Below are positions 22,642 to 31,837 of a DNA stretch of 64,000 nucleotides, piece by piece. The position numbers and the translations under genes are program-made. The first letter of the stretch is position 1. Every line of letters starts with the position of its first letter. The notes beneath the pieces are model-generated. The model ran no database searches, was not told where the DNA came from, and was given only the letters and a program-made list of their open reading frames with translations. This stretch comes from CAYNLK01 sp964398055 (lineage in GTDB: Bacteria > Chloroflexota > Anaerolineae > 4572-78 > J111). The DNA lies in the NCBI GenBank assembly GCA_964398055.1, contig CAYNLK010000025.1, forward strand, positions 1-64,000. The letters run 5' to 3'.

Positions 22642-25600
22642 ATGCTAGTTGTACGACAACAACAACCCCGATTCCGTAAATTATACGTTCTCTTATCCCT
22701 AATTCTATTCCTCAGTTTATTTAACACTATCCTTGTACCGGCTTTCGCCACAACCACCGTGAAATCCTCGAACCCGGATGGCTGGGTTCCGGCCAATGTC
22801 CGCGCCAATGCCACGGTAGCTATTACGACTGCCCAACCTCGCTCCGGCGACGGTTCGTTGGAATTTACCACCAATACGATTACGTCCGGTCAGGATAAGG
22901 CTGATTACGAAAAAGTTTGGGGGGTTACGCCGGGCCGGACGCTCGGCAATCTCAGCGCCCTGAGCTACGACTTTTACCGGGACAGCAGCAGCACAACAGC
23001 CGCCCATTTTGCCCCGGTTTTGCGGCTCTATTATCTGAACAGCAGCGGGCAAAGCGGCTTGCTCATTTGGGAGCCGATCTACAATGGTTATGGGGCGGTA
23101 GTAACTGATACCTGGATTTCGGCGGATATTCTGGGCGGCAATTTTTGGATGCGGGCCTTTGACCCGGGTCGAACCATTGATGATTACAATGTCAGCCTGG
23201 CCGAATGGATGGCCAACGCCGACGAGGAGGGCAGCCCAATTGACGACGATGCAGATAGTGATGCACCTCACGTACTCGGACCGGATACCTACATCATTGG
23301 GGTAAATGTTGGCGTTGGCTCGGGTTGGGGGGCTACTTTTCGCGGTTATGTGGATAATGTGCTGCTTCAATTTGGCAGCGACGAGGTCTCAGCCAACTTC
23401 GAGCCGGAAACGCCCTGCACCACGGTCTGCTACGTCAACGCGGCCACCGGTAACGACTCCTTTGGCGGCGATACACCCACCAGCGCCAAAAAAACCATTC
23501 AGGCCGCTATCGATGTGGTAGACCCCGGCGGGACGGTGCGAGTTTACCCCGGCAGCTATAGCGAAACGGCCAGCAATCGCACCCTGTTCAACGGTTCAGG
23601 GCCGTATCAGTTTGGCCTATTTATCGGCCAGGCCAAAAGCGGTATCACAGTCCAGGGGGTTGACGACACCGATGCCCCCATTACCGCTTTCGGCGATGTT
23701 CTGGCCACGGTCAACACCAACGCTACCAATAACTTCGGTTACAGTGGTATCTTTGTCGAAGGGGATAATGTCACCATCGCCGGCCTGCGCATCGGGCCGA
23801 ACGCGGCCGGGCAGAACAAGACCATCGAGGTTATTGGCGACAATTTTAGCCTGAAAAATAGTGACATCGCCGTTCCGCAAGGCTCGGTCTATTTCAACGA
23901 CTGGCGCTTTGATACCGTCACCAACACCTCGCACGTGCAAGCATATCGCCTGGAAGGCAACAATTTTCAAGACGGCGTTAGTCTTGACCTGGCCAGCGGC
24001 GCCGGCTTTTCCGGACCGGTCAGCGGGCGGGTGATTACCGGCAACCACTTTACCAACAGCTACTCCTGGCCCTCCATCAGTTTTAACGGCTCCAATACGG
24101 GGGTGCCCTGGTTTATCTACTCCGTGGGCGGCGCAATTATCCAGGGCAATAGCTTCACCAACACCGCCGGCGACGGCCAATTTATCCGCGCCCGCGGCGA
24201 CTACGACAACAGCCAATTCGATTGGACCGCCTACTGGCAGGACAATGATTTCAACAAAGCCGTCATCGTTGGCCCGAACCCGCCGGCTGACGTGCGGACT
24301 TATAGTTACCCCAGCGGCGCGTACACCTTTAATAATGTCCGGCGTATCAGCGCGGTCATCCAGCCCGAATTGGACCACGCCCTGGCCGGCGACACCGTGC
24401 TGGTTGCTCCGGGCGTTTATGCTGAGAGTCCCAATATCACCCAATCCTTAACGCTGCAAGCCGAAGCCGGGCGGGATGTCACCACCATCGTATTGCAAAG
24501 CGGCCCAACCTACCTGGGTGCATTGACCATTGCCGGGGCGAATGTGACGGTTGACGGCTTTACTATCACCGGTTTTGATGCCGCGGGCAGTGGGTTGGCC
24601 AGCTCCAACATCTTTGTGACCACTGCTCCCAGCAATGTGGTGATTTCCAACAACCGCCTGCGCGTGGGCGCTATCGGCGCCGGCAGCAATGGCGATGATG
24701 GCATGGGCTTGATTACCACCTATAGTGAAACCAGCGATGTGGCTAACCTGACCGTCGCCGGCAATATTTTTGAACCGGTCAATCTGGCCGGCGGCCGCGC
24801 TTTTTACATCAACCCCGGCGTGGACAACTTTACCTTTCGGCAGAATAGCATCACCGGTAAATTCACGGATACGGCTATCACCCAGGCCAAAAACGGCTTG
24901 GTCGAAGAGAATATCGTCACGGGAGTGCGCCCCGCCGGTAGTCCGTCCGCCGGGCTGGGCACGTGGGGCTATCCCGACCCAACGGTGTGGGGTCGGACCA
25001 TCTTCCGCCACAATGAAATTAGCGCCGTTGATAACGCCATTACCATCAATGAAACCGAGAACGTGCTGGTCGAAGGCAATAAGTTCAGCCAGAATGGTCG
25101 CAGTGTGTGGATTCAGACGTTTGGTTTACCGTTCGATAACGCCACTATCAGCATACATCGAAATAGTATTGTCGGCAGCGCTACGTTGGGGGTAGCTAAC
25201 GATGTCCCCACTGCCGGGGTTGTTGACGCCACGCTCAACTGGTGGAGTAGCCCTGCCGGTCCCACCCATACCGGCAATGTTGGCGGCACCGGCGATAGCG
25301 TTAGCGATGCGATTGCTTTTAGCCCCTGGCTATGCGACGGGACGGACACCTCCCCGGCCATTGGTTTCCAACCGAGTCTGACCCCGTTATGCGCTATTCC
25401 TAGCCGCTTGATCTTCACCACTCAGCCCGGCGACGGCATCGTCAACGACCCGCTCACCACGCAGCCGGTGGTGCGGGCCGAAGATGCCTCCGGTAACCTG
25501 GGTATCAACTTCAACGGCGCAGTTAGTCTGGCCCTGGAGCCGGTTGGGGCCACCCTGAAAGGCACCAATCCGGTCAATGCGGTCAACGGTGTGGCTACCT

Positions 25601-25752
25601 TTAGCGGCCTAGCGGTTGACACGTCGGGTATATATACCCTCGCTGCCTCAGCCGCGGGCTTCACTGGCGTCACCAGTAACTCCTTTGCCATTCAAGCGAA
25701 TATTAATGATGATGTAAATATCTTCCTACCCCTTATTGTTAAGAACCACTGA
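22642..25752 (+). CDS. Secreted right-handed beta-helix protein with C-terminal Ig-like domain
   Basis: The 1036-residue protein begins with a Sec signal peptide (basic QQQPRFRKL, then LYVLLSLILFLSLFNTI, cleavage after PAFA). Residues about 40-250 look like a beta-sandwich. Then comes CYVNAATGNDSFGGDTPTSA, the usual opening of a parallel beta helix, followed by long stretches of helix-type rungs (VTIAGLRIGPN, SNNRLRVGAIG, VEENIVTGV, VEGNKFSQN). The C-terminal 100 residues form an Ig-like module (FTTQPGDGIVNDPLTTQPVV). The last residues, NIFLPLIVKNH, form a short hydrophobic tail seen on many Chloroflexota exported proteins. Polysaccharide binding or lysis is possible but no catalytic motif is evident. 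Confidence 0.85.
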   Translation: MLVVRQQQPRFRKLYVLLSLILFLSLFNTILVPAFATTTVKSSNPDGWVPANVRANATVAITTAQPRSGDGSLEFTTNTITSGQDKADYEKVWGVTPGRTLGNLSALSYDFYRDSSSTTAAHFAPVLRLYYLNSSGQSGLLIWEPIYNGYGAVVTDTWISADILGGNFWMRAFDPGRTIDDYNVSLAEWMANADEEGSPIDDDADSDAPHVLGPDTYIIGVNVGVGSGWGATFRGYVDNVLLQFGSDEVSANFEPETPCTTVCYVNAATGNDSFGGDTPTSAKKTIQAAIDVVDPGGTVRVYPGSYSETASNRTLFNGSGPYQFGLFIGQAKSGITVQGVDDTDAPITAFGDVLATVNTNATNNFGYSGIFVEGDNVTIAGLRIGPNAAGQNKTIEVIGDNFSLKNSDIAVPQGSVYFNDWRFDTVTNTSHVQAYRLEGNNFQDGVSLDLASGAGFSGPVSGRVITGNHFTNSYSWPSISFNGSNTGVPWFIYSVGGAIIQGNSFTNTAGDGQFIRARGDYDNSQFDWTAYWQDNDFNKAVIVGPNPPADVRTYSYPSGAYTFNNVRRISAVIQPELDHALAGDTVLVAPGVYAESPNITQSLTLQAEAGRDVTTIVLQSGPTYLGALTIAGANVTVDGFTITGFDAAGSGLASSNIFVTTAPSNVVISNNRLRVGAIGAGSNGDDGMGLITTYSETSDVANLTVAGNIFEPVNLAGGRAFYINPGVDNFTFRQNSITGKFTDTAITQAKNGLVEENIVTGVRPAGSPSAGLGTWGYPDPTVWGRTIFRHNEISAVDNAITINETENVLVEGNKFSQNGRSVWIQTFGLPFDNATISIHRNSIVGSATLGVANDVPTAGVVDATLNWWSSPAGPTHTGNVGGTGDSVSDAIAFSPWLCDGTDTSPAIGFQPSLTPLCAIPSRLIFTTQPGDGIVNDPLTTQPVVRAEDASGNLGINFNGAVSLALEPVGATLKGTNPVNAVNGVATFSGLAVDTSGIYTLAASAAGFTGVTSNSFAIQANINDDVNIFLPLIVKNH

Positions 25753-25777
25753 GTATAATCTATGGCGATGCCCAAAT

Positions 25778-25805
25778 GTAGGGGCGTTCGGCCGAACGCC
25801 CCTAC
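25778..25805. repeat. Perfect 28-bp palindrome
   Basis: GTAGGGGCGTTCGG is followed directly by its complement. No T run follows, so it is not a standard terminator. Shortened words (GTAGGGGCGACCGG) occur again near 63923. It follows the beta-helix gene. Confidence 0.65.
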
Positions 25806-25951
25806 GAGATACCGGGGAAGCCACGGTAATATCCAAAGAACCCAAAGTTGATGAGAGGGCGCGAGTCGTCCTTTCCTGTCCCTTCAAATCGGCTGCCGGC
25901 CCGGCTGACCTTAAAATTAAGGCTGGCCACGTGAATGACAGCCGTTGATTC

Positions 25952-25980
25952 TTGACAGTCAATCCTGTTTGCTATATAAT
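25952..25980 (+). promoter_or_regulatory. Consensus sigma-70 promoter of the LacI-UroD gene and locus
   Basis: TTGACA (25952-25957) and TATAAT (25975-25980) are both perfect and lie exactly 17 bases apart. It is the only full-consensus promoter I found in the window. The TTG start codon is 72 bases further on. Confidence 0.85.
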
Positions 25981-25990
25981 CGAGCCGTTA

Positions 25991-26019
25991 ATGAAATCGA
26001 TATCATGAAATCGGTTATT
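25991..26019. promoter_or_regulatory. LacI-type operator with overlapping second half-site
   Basis: ATGAAATCGATATCAT is a 16-bp inverted repeat with a single mismatched pair and the central CG typical of LacI-family operators. ATGAAATCGGTTATTA (26005-26020) repeats its left half next to it. It lies 10 bases after the -10 box, where a repressor would block initiation. Autoregulation by the LacI-UroD protein is the simplest reading. Confidence 0.65.
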
Positions 26020-26051
26020 AACAAGTTTTGCCATGATGTCAGGAGCAGCGA

Positions 26052-28280
26052 TTGGCTACAATTAGCGATGTGGCTAAACGAGCCGGGGTGGCGCCGGTCA
26101 CCGTTTCACGGGTGATCAATAAAGCCAACAACGTTAGCGCCGATACCCGCGCCCGGGTGGAGCGAGCCATTGAAGAATTGGGCTACGTGCCCAGCGGGGT
26201 AGCTCAGAGCTTGCGCTCCAAGCGAACGCGTTCGCTGGCCTTGCTGGTGCCTGACATTACCAATGCTTTCTGGACCACTGTCGCCCGGGGGGTGGAAGAC
26301 GCCGCCCAAAGCCAGGGTTACTCTATTCTCCTCTGCAATACCGACGAAGATGTTACCAAGCAGCTTCGTTACTTGGATGTCGTCGTCAGCCAGCGAGTTG
26401 ACGGCGTCATCATTGCGCCCTACGACTCCCAAGTTAAAAATCTGGGTAAGTTGCCCGAACGCCATATTCCCACCGTGGTTATCGACCGCCATATTAACGG
26501 GTGGCAAGTTGATACGGTCACCGGCGACTCGATCTCTGGCGCCCGGGCGCTGGTGCAACATTTGGTCCGCCTGGGGCATACCCGGATTGCCATGATTACC
26601 GGCGCCGCCGAAACCTCGACCGCGGCCGACCGGGTGGCCGGTTATCAATTGGCCCTGGCCGAGGCCGGCCTGCCGATTGACCTCAACCTGATCAAGTACG
26701 GCGAGTTTCGGGCCGAGGCCGGGGAACGGCTAACCGAGCAGGTCTTGGCCGAAAACCCTCCGCCCACGGCGATCTTTGCCGCCAACAATGCCATTGCCAC
26801 CGGCGTGGTTGACGCCCTGGAAAAGCGCGGTTTGCGGACGCCCCAGGATATTGCCCTGGTGGTCTTTGACGATCTGCCCAATACCTCCCACTTCTTTCCA
26901 TTCTTCACCGTGGCTGTCCAGCCGGCTTATGAGATTGGGGTCAACGCCGCCCAACTGCTGCTCAGCCGCCTGGAGGCCGAGGTGAGTTTGCAGCCGCGCC
27001 AGGTTGTTTTGCCCACCCGGCTCATCATTCGCCACTCGTGCGGCAGCCGGCTCAAGGAGAACGGCCATGCCACCCTCAGCTTGCCGCTGCCCAAAGACAT
27101 CCGTATGCGGAGTCAATTGGTCCGGCGACTCACACCTGAGGAAATTCGCCGCGCCTCAACCGAGCTTCAAGGGCTAACCCGGTCCCGGGGCCGGCGTGAA
27201 ATTGGGCTGTCGGATTACGACAAGGCTGACATCAACCGGCTGCTCAAGGTGCTGCGCCACCAGGAAGCCGACCGGCTGCCTCATCTGGAGTTCTGGGTGA
27301 CCAGCCAGGCGGTTTATGAATACGTTCTGGAGCACCGGCTCGAGTACGAGATTGTCGATGCCAGGGTCGGCGGCCAATCGGTCAGGCCAGAGGATCATGT
27401 GGAGTTTGCCCGCCGCCTGGGCATGGATGCGGTCACTTGCAACTTTTCCTGGCGGCCCAACAACATCTTCCGCAAAGCCTCCGACGGCACCGAACATTAC
27501 GTTGACGGTTCGCTCAAGAGTCCGGCCGACCTGGCCAATCTGGAACCGCCGCCCCCCCTGGCCAACCAACTCAACTATCTGGAACGCTATCTGCGGGCGG
27601 CGCAAGGGACGGGCGTGGGTGTGGTGGCTAACTTTACCTCGTTTTTCGATAGCGCCCTGTTAGCCATTGGCATGTTGGATGCCCTCTACCTCTTTCACGA
27701 TAACCGGTCCTTCCTCGAAAAAGTAATGGACCTCCTGCTCGAAAATCAAGAACGCGTGATGCGGGCTGTGTGTGATCGCTTTGCCGATGACCTGGCTTTC
27801 ATCTTGATCAATGATGACATTGCCCATAACGCCGGTCCCTTAATTCAACCTGACATGCTGGTCGACATCTTTAGCGAGCGCATGAAGCGACTGATTGCCC
27901 CGGCCAAGGAGCATGGCAAGCTGGCAGCGATGCATACGGATGGCCGGGTAGATCGGCTTTTGCCGCTGTTACACGATATCGGCTTTGAGATTGTCCATCC
28001 GCTGCAACCCGAGGCCAACGATATCTTCGCCCTGCGCCAGGAGTGGGCCGGCAAGCTGGCTTTGATCGGCAATATTCCCACCAGTTTGCTGGCTTATGGC
28101 TGCAAGGAGGAAATCGAGGCGACCGTGAGAGAGTATTGCACCCGGTTGGCGCCGGGTGGCGGCTATGTGTTAGGCTCCTCGACAAGTATTGAACAGGGTA
28201 TTCCGCCGGAGAATTTTGTGACGATGGTTCAGGCTGTGCATAAATATGGCCGTTACGCTGCTTTGGGCCAGGAGATCTGA
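26052..28280 (+). CDS. LacI-family regulator fused to a UroD-like (MtaA-type) domain
   Basis: The 742-residue protein joins two families. Residues 1-332 are a complete LacI repressor: helix-turn-helix ATISDVAKRAGVAPVTVSRV, hinge YVPSGVAQSLRSKRTR, and a periplasmic-binding-protein-like domain ending in RLIIRHSCG. After a linker, residues about 391-742 are a UroD/methyltransferase-type barrel (LLKVLRHQEADRLPHLEFWV; YVLGSSTSIEQGIPPENFV). At the place where MtaA-like enzymes carry zinc-binding HxC, this domain reads HTDG (H628, D630), and no later Cys is present, so methyl transfer is doubtful. TTG start with AGGAG six bases upstream. It may sense a ligand or the corrinoid system of the following genes. 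Confidence 0.9.
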   Translation: MATISDVAKRAGVAPVTVSRVINKANNVSADTRARVERAIEELGYVPSGVAQSLRSKRTRSLALLVPDITNAFWTTVARGVEDAAQSQGYSILLCNTDEDVTKQLRYLDVVVSQRVDGVIIAPYDSQVKNLGKLPERHIPTVVIDRHINGWQVDTVTGDSISGARALVQHLVRLGHTRIAMITGAAETSTAADRVAGYQLALAEAGLPIDLNLIKYGEFRAEAGERLTEQVLAENPPPTAIFAANNAIATGVVDALEKRGLRTPQDIALVVFDDLPNTSHFFPFFTVAVQPAYEIGVNAAQLLLSRLEAEVSLQPRQVVLPTRLIIRHSCGSRLKENGHATLSLPLPKDIRMRSQLVRRLTPEEIRRASTELQGLTRSRGRREIGLSDYDKADINRLLKVLRHQEADRLPHLEFWVTSQAVYEYVLEHRLEYEIVDARVGGQSVRPEDHVEFARRLGMDAVTCNFSWRPNNIFRKASDGTEHYVDGSLKSPADLANLEPPPPLANQLNYLERYLRAAQGTGVGVVANFTSFFDSALLAIGMLDALYLFHDNRSFLEKVMDLLLENQERVMRAVCDRFADDLAFILINDDIAHNAGPLIQPDMLVDIFSERMKRLIAPAKEHGKLAAMHTDGRVDRLLPLLHDIGFEIVHPLQPEANDIFALRQEWAGKLALIGNIPTSLLAYGCKEEIEATVREYCTRLAPGGGYVLGSSTSIEQGIPPENFVTMVQAVHKYGRYAALGQEI

Positions 28281-28306
28281 GCTTATAGTCCCCAGAGAAG
28301 GTTTTT

Positions 28307-28372
28307 GCGGGGATTGGGGGATTAGGAGATGAAAAAACAAGGGAAAAAATATCCTAATCCCTAATCCCCGCC
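28307..28372. repeat. Self-complementary spacer (GGGGATTGGGGGATTAGGA)
   Basis: The G-rich left arm pairs with TCCTAATCCCTAATCCCC on the right. It lies 27 bases after the LacI-UroD stop and could partly terminate or stabilise the transcript. Confidence 0.6.
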
Positions 28373-28460
28373 CAAAATGATTGGAAATGACTTTTCTGGA
28401 CATCTAGAATAAGATTTGGCGCAACGTTGAGCATTTTTCATCGCAGAAAGGAAACTGAAC

Positions 28461-29579
28461 ATGACGCCTAAAGAGAGAATGATGACTGCGCTGCACCGCG
28501 AAAAGCCGGACCGGCTGCCGGTGACCGTCCACCAGTGGCAGGGCTACCACCTGGAAGAATATATGGGTGGGGTCGAGGCGCTGGAGGCGTTTCAGATGGT
28601 CGGGATGGATGCTTCCATCCAATACTTTGCCGATATGGGCCAATTCTGGCTGCCCGACGCCGACTATACCAAGTTTTCTACCCCGACATGGAAAGATGAT
28701 ATCGAGATCATCAGCAGCGACCCCAATAACCGCGTCTACCACCACACCATTACCACCCCTGAAGGCACGTTGACCTACAAAACCGCCGGCAACCGCATGA
28801 CCACCTGGATCACCGAATATTTGATCAAACGGGACGAGGATATCGAGCTGATCCGCAAATATATGCCGGTGCCGGCGCTCGATCTGAAACCGATTGAAAA
28901 GGTTTACGACCAGGTGGGCGATAAGGGCATTGTGCGTGGCTTTGTGTGGGGCGACCAGGCCGGTTGCTGGCAGCACGCCGCTTGCCTGATCGATGTGCAG
29001 GATTTGATTTTTGCCTGCTTCGATAAGCCGGAGTGGGTTCACCAACTGCTGGGTATCTTGCTCGAAAAGAAATTGAAGTTCGTGGAGACGATGACAGGGG
29101 CCAAATTCGACCTGATCGAAACCGGCGGCGGGGCCGGCTCCTCCACTGTGATTTCACCCGAAATCCACCAGGAGTTCTGCCTGCCCTATGACAAGCAGAT
29201 CCACGACGCCCTCCACTCCGTCGGTTTTGAGGTGGTGGCCTATCACACCTGCGGCGGCACCCTCAAAATCGAGGAGTTGATTGTAGCCAACGGTTGTGAT
29301 GTCTCCGAGACGCTGGCCCCTAAGAGTATCGGCGGCAACCAGGAGCCGTGGGAATTCAAGGCCAAAGTCGGCAATCGCCTGGCTGTCATCGGCGGGATGG
29401 ACCAATACAGCATCTTGACCGATGGCACAGCCGAGGACATTCGCCGGATGGTCTTCACCCTGTTTGAAAAGGTTGGTTATGACGGCGGCTACATTATGTC
29501 CGCCTCCGATCATTTCTTTGAGACGCCGGTCGAGAACCTCAAGGTTTTTGCTGAGGCGGCGAAAGAGTGCGTTTATTAG
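28461..29579 (+). CDS. UroD/MtaA-like methyltransferase family protein 1
   Basis: The 372-residue cytosolic protein opens with TPKERMMTALHREKPDRLPV, the standard start of the UroD superfamily, and closes with GGYIMSASDHFFETPVENLK. Corrinoid-linked members (MtaA, MtbA, CmuA) carry a zinc motif HxCx(n)C. Here HTCGG gives H262 and C264, but the position of the later Cys reads VIGGMD, so the third ligand must come from elsewhere (C279 is a candidate) or zinc is not bound. True UroD heme enzymes lack this HxC. It is the first of four stand-alone paralogues after the LacI-UroD gene. Start follows GAAAGGAAAC. Confidence 0.85.
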   Translation: MTPKERMMTALHREKPDRLPVTVHQWQGYHLEEYMGGVEALEAFQMVGMDASIQYFADMGQFWLPDADYTKFSTPTWKDDIEIISSDPNNRVYHHTITTPEGTLTYKTAGNRMTTWITEYLIKRDEDIELIRKYMPVPALDLKPIEKVYDQVGDKGIVRGFVWGDQAGCWQHAACLIDVQDLIFACFDKPEWVHQLLGILLEKKLKFVETMTGAKFDLIETGGGAGSSTVISPEIHQEFCLPYDKQIHDALHSVGFEVVAYHTCGGTLKIEELIVANGCDVSETLAPKSIGGNQEPWEFKAKVGNRLAVIGGMDQYSILTDGTAEDIRRMVFTLFEKVGYDGGYIMSASDHFFETPVENLKVFAEAAKECVY

Positions 29580-29581
29580 GA

Positions 29582-29880
29582 CAGTGAACAGTGAACGGTG
29601 AACAGTGATCAGTGATCAGTGATCACTGATCACTGATCAGTGATCAGTAGTCAGTAGTCAGTGAATAGTCAACTGGCCACTGATAACCGATAACCGATAA
29701 CTGATAACCGATAACTGATAACCGATAACCGATAACCGATAACTGATAACTGATAACCGATAACTGATAACTGATAACCGATAACTGATAACTGATAACC
29801 GATAACTGATAACTGATAACTGATAACTGATAACTGATAACCGATAACTGATAACCGATAACTGATAACCGGATAACTGT
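29582..29880. repeat. Long tandem-repeat spacer (TGATAACY units)
   Basis: About 300 bases between two UroD-like genes. First come GTGATCAGTGATCACTGATC words, then more than 20 copies of an 8-base unit TGATAACC/TGATAACT with CGATAAC variants. The unit is the complement of that at 6503-6600. All frames give low-complexity peptides, so it is not coding. Confidence 0.85.
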
Positions 29881-29897
29881 AAGAGGAGTAGGCAAAT

Positions 29898-30974
29898 ATG
29901 GCCAAACGCATGAGTTCCAGAGAGCGGGTGTTAGCCGCTTTTGCCCACGAAGAACCGGATCACGTCCCGGCCTGGTTGGGGGCGGCCCCGGAAACCCGGG
30001 CGATGATGGTTGAACACCTGGGGCTGGCGGACGACGAGGCGCTGTCGGTTTACCTGGGCGATGATTTCCGGCGGGTCTACGCCAAATACGCCGGGCCGGA
30101 GGAGCTTGGCCCGACGGCCAACCTGATGCCCGGCTCCACCTATCGCACCCCGTTTGGAGTAGAACGGTACGGTTACGGCTACGGCATGCCGCGCACGATG
30201 CCGCTCAAGAATGCCACCTTGAAGGAAGTCTATGCTTATGCCTGGCCCGACCCGGCCTGGATGGACCCGTCCGGCATCAGGGCCGAGGTCGCCAGGTGGG
30301 GCGGGCAATACGCCATTCTGGGCGGCGACTGGTCGCCTTTCTGGCACGACGCCATCGACCTGCTGGATTGGGACAACCTATTCTACAAAATGTACGATGA
30401 GCCGGAGCTGGTGGACGCGGTGATGCAGCACATTGTCGATTACTACGCCGGCGTCAGCCAGCGCATCTTCGACGCGGCCGGCGATGTAATCGACGTCTTT
30501 TTCATCGGCAACGACTTTGGCACGCAGATCGGCCCGATGATCGGCGAGGATGTATTCAGGCGCTTCATCCTGCCGCACCTGAAGCGGTTGATTGACCTGG
30601 GCCACGACTACGGTTTGAAGGTGATGTTGCATTGCTGCGGCGGTTTTGCCCCGCTCATCCCGCTGATGATCGAGGCCGGGTTGGATGGCCTGCAAGCCCT
30701 GCAACCGACGGCCAAAGGGATGGAACCGGCCCGGTTGAAGGCTGAATTTGGCGATAAGATGCTCTTTTGCGGCTGTATCGATACCCAGAAAGTCCTGATC
30801 GAAGGTACGCCGGATTGGGTCAGAACCAAAACGCGCCAGATTCTCGAGATCATGAAACCCGGCGGCGGCTACATCGCCTCACCCAGCCACGACTATCTGC
30901 TGCCGGAAACGCCCATCGAAAATGTCATCACCATGTACAAAACCGTGCGCGAGTACGGCTATTATCAAAATTAG
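29898..30974 (+). CDS. UroD/MtaA-like methyltransferase family protein 2
   Basis: The 358-residue protein begins SSRERVLAAFAHEEPDHVPA and ends GGYIASPSHDYLLPETPIEN, typical of the UroD superfamily. It has a full zinc-type set: MLHCCGG (H245, C247) and, 44 residues on, LFCGCIDTQ (C291, C293). This fits corrinoid:methyl acceptor transferases such as MtaA. IGNDFGTQIGPMI is the usual active-site rung before it. Start ATG follows AGAGGAG. It lies between the long repeat spacer and a membrane-anchored unknown. Of the five UroD-type proteins here it is one of two with all expected ligands, so it is a good candidate for the catalytically active transferase. Confidence 0.87.
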   Translation: MAKRMSSRERVLAAFAHEEPDHVPAWLGAAPETRAMMVEHLGLADDEALSVYLGDDFRRVYAKYAGPEELGPTANLMPGSTYRTPFGVERYGYGYGMPRTMPLKNATLKEVYAYAWPDPAWMDPSGIRAEVARWGGQYAILGGDWSPFWHDAIDLLDWDNLFYKMYDEPELVDAVMQHIVDYYAGVSQRIFDAAGDVIDVFFIGNDFGTQIGPMIGEDVFRRFILPHLKRLIDLGHDYGLKVMLHCCGGFAPLIPLMIEAGLDGLQALQPTAKGMEPARLKAEFGDKMLFCGCIDTQKVLIEGTPDWVRTKTRQILEIMKPGGGYIASPSHDYLLPETPIENVITMYKTVREYGYYQN

Positions 30975-31006
30975 GAACCGTTCAACCTCACCTATGTCGG
31001 AAAGCT

Positions 31007-31765
31007 ATGAACCCAAATATTGAGATTATGGCCTTGTCATTGTTGTCCGGTTTTGATACCGACCCCTTACAACTATTGATCCAGCAATTTTTCTTGCTGC
31101 TGCCCTGCATCATCATAGTTTTTGTGGCGGGACTGGTCATATTTTCCATCTACTATAGCTACCGCCAGGCCAAACAACGCGTTGCTGACCTTCAGCGGGT
31201 GGCCGATGAATTGGGTTTTGAGTTCTTACCCAAAGGAGACGATACCTTTTTATCCAATCGAGCCGATTTATACCTGTTTTCACTGGGCCGCTCAAAGCAG
31301 CTTTCTAACCTGATGCGCGGCAAAATAAAAAATCTCAAAGCAGTTATTTTTGATTACCAATATACCACCGGCAGCGGCAAGAACCGTCATACCAGGTCTC
31401 AAACTGTGGCCGGTTTTCAACTGGATTCGGCCTCTTTGCCCACTTTTTCCCTGCGGCCGGAGAGTATGTGGCACAAAGTTGGCGCTTGGTTTGGCTATCA
31501 GGACATTAATTTTGAGGGTTACCCCGTTTTTTCCAAAAACTATCTGCTGCGCGGCAGCGATCAAATGGCTGTTCGTAATCTTTTCACCGACGCCGCGCTG
31601 ATGTTTCTTGAGACAAAATTGGGTTGCTGCATCGAGGGCGATGAAAATTGGCTGTTATTTTATCGCCATAACCGGCGAGTTGACCCACCGGCGATACGCG
31701 CCTTGTTAGAAGAAGGGGTGGAGGTGGTGGAGATGTTCCGCCTGGCCCCGGGCGAGGAATTTTGA
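31007..31765 (+). CDS. Membrane-anchored protein of unknown function
   Basis: The 252-residue protein has one strong transmembrane segment at about residues 24-50 (FFLLLPCIIIVFVAGLVIF) and a cytosolic or external soluble part of about 200 residues (DLQRVADELGFEFLPKGDD, GYQDINFEGYPVFSKNYLLR, ENWLLFYRHNRRVDP). The pattern GYQDIxFxxxPxFSxxYxLRG recurs in conserved hypothetical proteins of bacteria, but I know no function. The ATG at 31007 follows GGAAAG. Its position inside the sugar/UroD locus is odd, since it does not look metabolic. Confidence 0.7.
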   Translation: MNPNIEIMALSLLSGFDTDPLQLLIQQFFLLLPCIIIVFVAGLVIFSIYYSYRQAKQRVADLQRVADELGFEFLPKGDDTFLSNRADLYLFSLGRSKQLSNLMRGKIKNLKAVIFDYQYTTGSGKNRHTRSQTVAGFQLDSASLPTFSLRPESMWHKVGAWFGYQDINFEGYPVFSKNYLLRGSDQMAVRNLFTDAALMFLETKLGCCIEGDENWLLFYRHNRRVDPPAIRALLEEGVEVVEMFRLAPGEEF

Positions 31766-31837
31766 TCATTGAGTTTGCCTGATCTGGCAGGATGTCAATT
31801 AAACCTTAATTAATCCATTAACAAAGGAGGCTTCATC

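Noticed and set aside
28461..29579. Heme-pathway uroporphyrinogen decarboxylase (hemE)
   Set aside because: The HxC motif, paralogue cluster and sugar context fit MtaA-like proteins; hemE proteins lack the zinc motif.
29582..29880. Possible CRISPR array or coding repeats
   Set aside because: The 8-base units follow each other without unique spacers of constant length, and all frames give the same low-complexity peptide. It is a simple tandem repeat.
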